DNA of 6,680 nucleotides, taken from the NCBI GenBank assembly GCA_015523685.1, contig WAJW01000002.1, positions 1-6,680 of the forward strand. Reading direction: 5' to 3'. Within the stretch, counting starts at the first letter, position 1; each line of letters starts with the position of its first letter. Below, in pieces: positions 5,400 through 6,680 of the stretch. Source of the stretch: Archaeoglobaceae archaeon. GTDB taxonomy: Archaea > Halobacteriota > Archaeoglobi > Archaeoglobales > JdFR-42. A program made the translations under genes and the position numbers. The notes beneath the pieces are model-generated. The model saw nothing but the letters and a program-made list of their open reading frames with translations, was not told the origin of the DNA and made no database searches.

Positions 5400-6649
5400 G
5401 ATGTCACCTCCTCTGTAATTTTCTGTGAGCCAAATATTTTTTCAAACTCAGCGAGAGTTGGCTTTATCTTCACCGGATCCGGAAGGGAGTCCACAACTGC
5501 ATCCTGTGTTTTGAGACCGTTTCCGGTGAGATAGAGCACAACAACCTCATCGCTATCCACCAGACCTCTGTTAACAAGCCTTATAAACCCTGCCAGTGTA
5601 ACACCTCCCGCGGGTTCCGTGAATATTCCTTCGGTCTCGGCAAGAAGTCTGATTGCAGATATGATCTCCTCGTCTGATGGGTCCTCGGCATAACCACCGG
5701 TGGTATTTATCACCTTTTTTGCATAGTACCCATCTGCAGGATTTCCAATTGCGAGACTGTGGGCTATGGTTTCAGGCTTCCTGATGGGCACAACCTCCCT
5801 GTTCTCCTTTACAGCCTTTACTATGGGGTTGCATCCTGCAGGCTGCATACCCGAGATCTTCAGCCTCGCATCTTCGATAAGGCCCACCCGTTCAAGCTCT
5901 CTGAATCCTCTGTGTATCGCACACAGAAGGGCTCCTGAAGCCATGGGAACCACAACATGATCCGGAACCTGCCATCCAAGCTGTTCTGCAACCTCAAAAG
6001 CAAGAGTCTTTGAACCCTCTGTATAATAGGGCCTCACGTTTATGTTGACAAATGCCCAGTCTGGATGGGTGTCTGCTATCTCCGTAGCGAGTCTGTTTGC
6101 ATCGTCATACGTGCCCTCAACCTCGATTATATTTGCACCGTAGACGAGGGTCTGAACGATCTTTCCCTTCTCTATACCTTCAGGAACAAATATGTATGCG
6201 GGCAACCCGGCCTTTGCAGCATGAGCACTGACAGATGCAGCAAGATTTCCTGTTGATGCACAGCCAACAGCCCTGACATTGAACTCAATTGCCTTGGAAA
6301 CTGCAACTGAAGTTACTCTGTCCTTGAATGAATTTGTAGGGTTGACAGAATCGTCGAGAGCATACAGGTTATCCATGCCCAGCTCTCCTCCAAGGTTCTC
6401 GAGTTTATGAAGCCTGTTGAATCCCGCACCGAGGTCTATTATCCTCTCACCATCCACGGGAAGGAGATCGATGTATCTCCACATTGAATTTGGCCCACTC
6501 TCTATACCTTCCTTCGAAATTCTTGATGATATCTCATCCCAGTCGTAAACAACTTCAAGAGGGCCAAAACATTCATAACAGGTATTCTGCAGAGAGGGTT
6601 CATATTCAGCACCGCATTCCCTGCATTTCAATGCAATAACTTTTGACAT
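5396..6649 (-). CDS. thrC: Threonine synthase-like PLP enzyme with N-terminal zinc ribbon, coupled to a sulfur carrier
   Basis: This 417-residue cytosolic fold-type II PLP enzyme would, if orthodox, turn O-phosphohomoserine into threonine and phosphate. A zinc ribbon opens the protein (Cys9-x2-Cys12 and Cys24-x2-Cys27, counted from ATG 6649), as in many archaeal threonine synthases. The PLP lysine is Lys109 in NPTNSFKDR. Also visible are GCASTGNLAAS at about 129-139 (phosphate/substrate loop), EGSKTLAFEV at about 211-220, EPAGGVTLAG at about 345-354 and LTGNGLK at about 374-380. Several motifs depart from the standard: the usual G-G-T-P-L segment reads GAGFNRL, PTGSFKDRG reads PTNSFKDRV, and EPASA reads EPAGG. 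With the sulfur-carrier gene coupled downstream, a sulfhydrylase on O-phosphohomoserine or O-phosphoserine is plausible; cysteate synthase is another paralogous possibility. I chose ATG 6649 because it lies about 26 nt from a TATA box. An in-frame TTG at 6658 would add three residues and is less likely. Confidence 0.85.
   Translation of the reverse strand: MSKVIALKCRECGAEYEPSLQNTCYECFGPLEVVYDWDEISSRISKEGIESGPNSMWRYIDLLPVDGERIIDLGAGFNRLHKLENLGGELGMDNLYALDDSVNPTNSFKDRVTSVAVSKAIEFNVRAVGCASTGNLAASVSAHAAKAGLPAYIFVPEGIEKGKIVQTLVYGANIIEVEGTYDDANRLATEIADTHPDWAFVNINVRPYYTEGSKTLAFEVAEQLGWQVPDHVVVPMASGALLCAIHRGFRELERVGLIEDARLKISGMQPAGCNPIVKAVKENREVVPIRKPETIAHSLAIGNPADGYYAKKVINTTGGYAEDPSDEEIISAIRLLAETEGIFTEPAGGVTLAGFIRLVNRGLVDSDEVVVLYLTGNGLKTQDAVVDSLPDPVKIKPTLAEFEKIFGSQKITEEVTS
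5404..5413 (-). promoter_or_regulatory. Strong Shine-Dalgarno sequence for the sulfur-carrier gene, inside the PLP enzyme's last codons
   Basis: The minus strand reads GAGGAGGTGA, essentially fully complementary to an archaeal 16S rRNA 3' end, and ends 4 nt before the GTG start at 5399. It is made by the codons for the last Glu-Glu-Val-Thr of the PLP enzyme. It fixes the GTG as the real start and shows that this internal operon gene is read by a leadered mechanism, whereas the first genes of the transcription units lack such a site. Confidence 0.85.
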
Positions 6650-6669
6650 GATCAGCAATAAGCGTATAC

Positions 6670-6680
6670 CTCTATATAAT
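6670..6680 (-). promoter_or_regulatory. TATA box of the PLP enzyme / sulfur carrier operon, at the window edge
   Basis: The minus strand reads ATTATATAGAG, with an ATTATATAG core centred about 27 nt upstream of the ATG at 6649. This spacing predicts transcription starting at or next to that ATG. It is only about 18 nt from the alternative TTG at 6658, which would then lie upstream of the message. Any BRE or operator would lie beyond the window. Confidence 0.55.

Noticed and set aside
5182..5418. Plus-strand open frame of 78 codons opposite the sulfur-carrier gene
   Set aside because: Its Ser-rich translation is the antisense of a clear MoaD/CysO-family protein that has a strong ribosome-binding site.
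5693..5704. Perfect palindrome ACCACCGGTGGT
   Set aside because: It lies inside the PLP enzyme and simply results from consecutive Thr-Thr-Gly-Gly codons, so coding content explains it.
1..6680. Search by eye for tRNA or rRNA genes, CRISPR repeats, insertion sequences and inverted terminal repeats
   Set aside because: None was seen; almost the whole window is covered by well-supported protein genes and the gaps are short.

Overview
The window most likely comes from a euryarchaeal chromosome, with a sulfate- or iron-reducing Archaeoglobi-like organism as the best guess. Four transcription units start about 24-30 nt downstream of an A/T-rich TATA-like box, so their mRNAs would be leaderless or nearly so, which is an archaeal layout. 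The one internal operon gene carries a near-perfect archaeal Shine-Dalgarno sequence. A split HdrE/HdrD-like pair and a zinc-ribbon threonine synthase-like protein fit the same lineage. Base composition looks moderate (a little under half G+C by eye). The taxonomic guess is inference and was not tested by database search.

Layout. Positions 1-1041 (minus) hold a citrate synthase gene whose C-terminal end lies outside the window. A 103-base divergent promoter region (1042-1144) follows, with a perfect 12-bp palindrome between the two promoters. Positions 1145-3103 (plus) encode a 652-residue DUF255/SPATA20 (YyaL) protein: a thioredoxin-like domain with a CHWC motif joined to a glycosidase-like helical barrel. 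After a 36-base gap with its own TATA box, 3140-3922 (plus) encodes a five-helix NarI/HdrE/DsrM-type cytochrome b. It overlaps by 4 bases the gene at 3919-5124 (plus), an HdrD/DsrK/GlpC-type iron-sulfur protein with two N-terminal cluster motifs and two CCG domains. Facing these, with only 2 bases between, is a minus-strand operon. Its promoter-proximal gene (5396-6649) encodes a threonine synthase-like PLP enzyme, and the downstream gene (5127-5399, GTG start) encodes a 90-residue ubiquitin-like sulfur carrier ending in Gly-Gly.

How they may work together. The cytochrome b and the CCG protein probably form one membrane complex exchanging electrons between the quinone pool and a thiol/disulfide or flavoprotein partner. 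The PLP enzyme and sulfur carrier are translationally coupled. The carrier resembles CysO of the mycobacterial CysO-CysM cysteine pathway more than a molybdopterin-synthase MoaD, and the enzyme departs from canonical threonine synthase at several conserved active-site motifs. The most interesting hypothesis here is that the pair makes a sulfur amino acid, using a protein thiocarboxylate as sulfur donor and a phosphorylated amino acid (O-phosphohomoserine or O-phosphoserine) as acceptor. There are no RNA genes, insertion sequences, CRISPR arrays or other mobile elements that I can see. The window is densely coding and the only non-coding stretches are short promoter regions.
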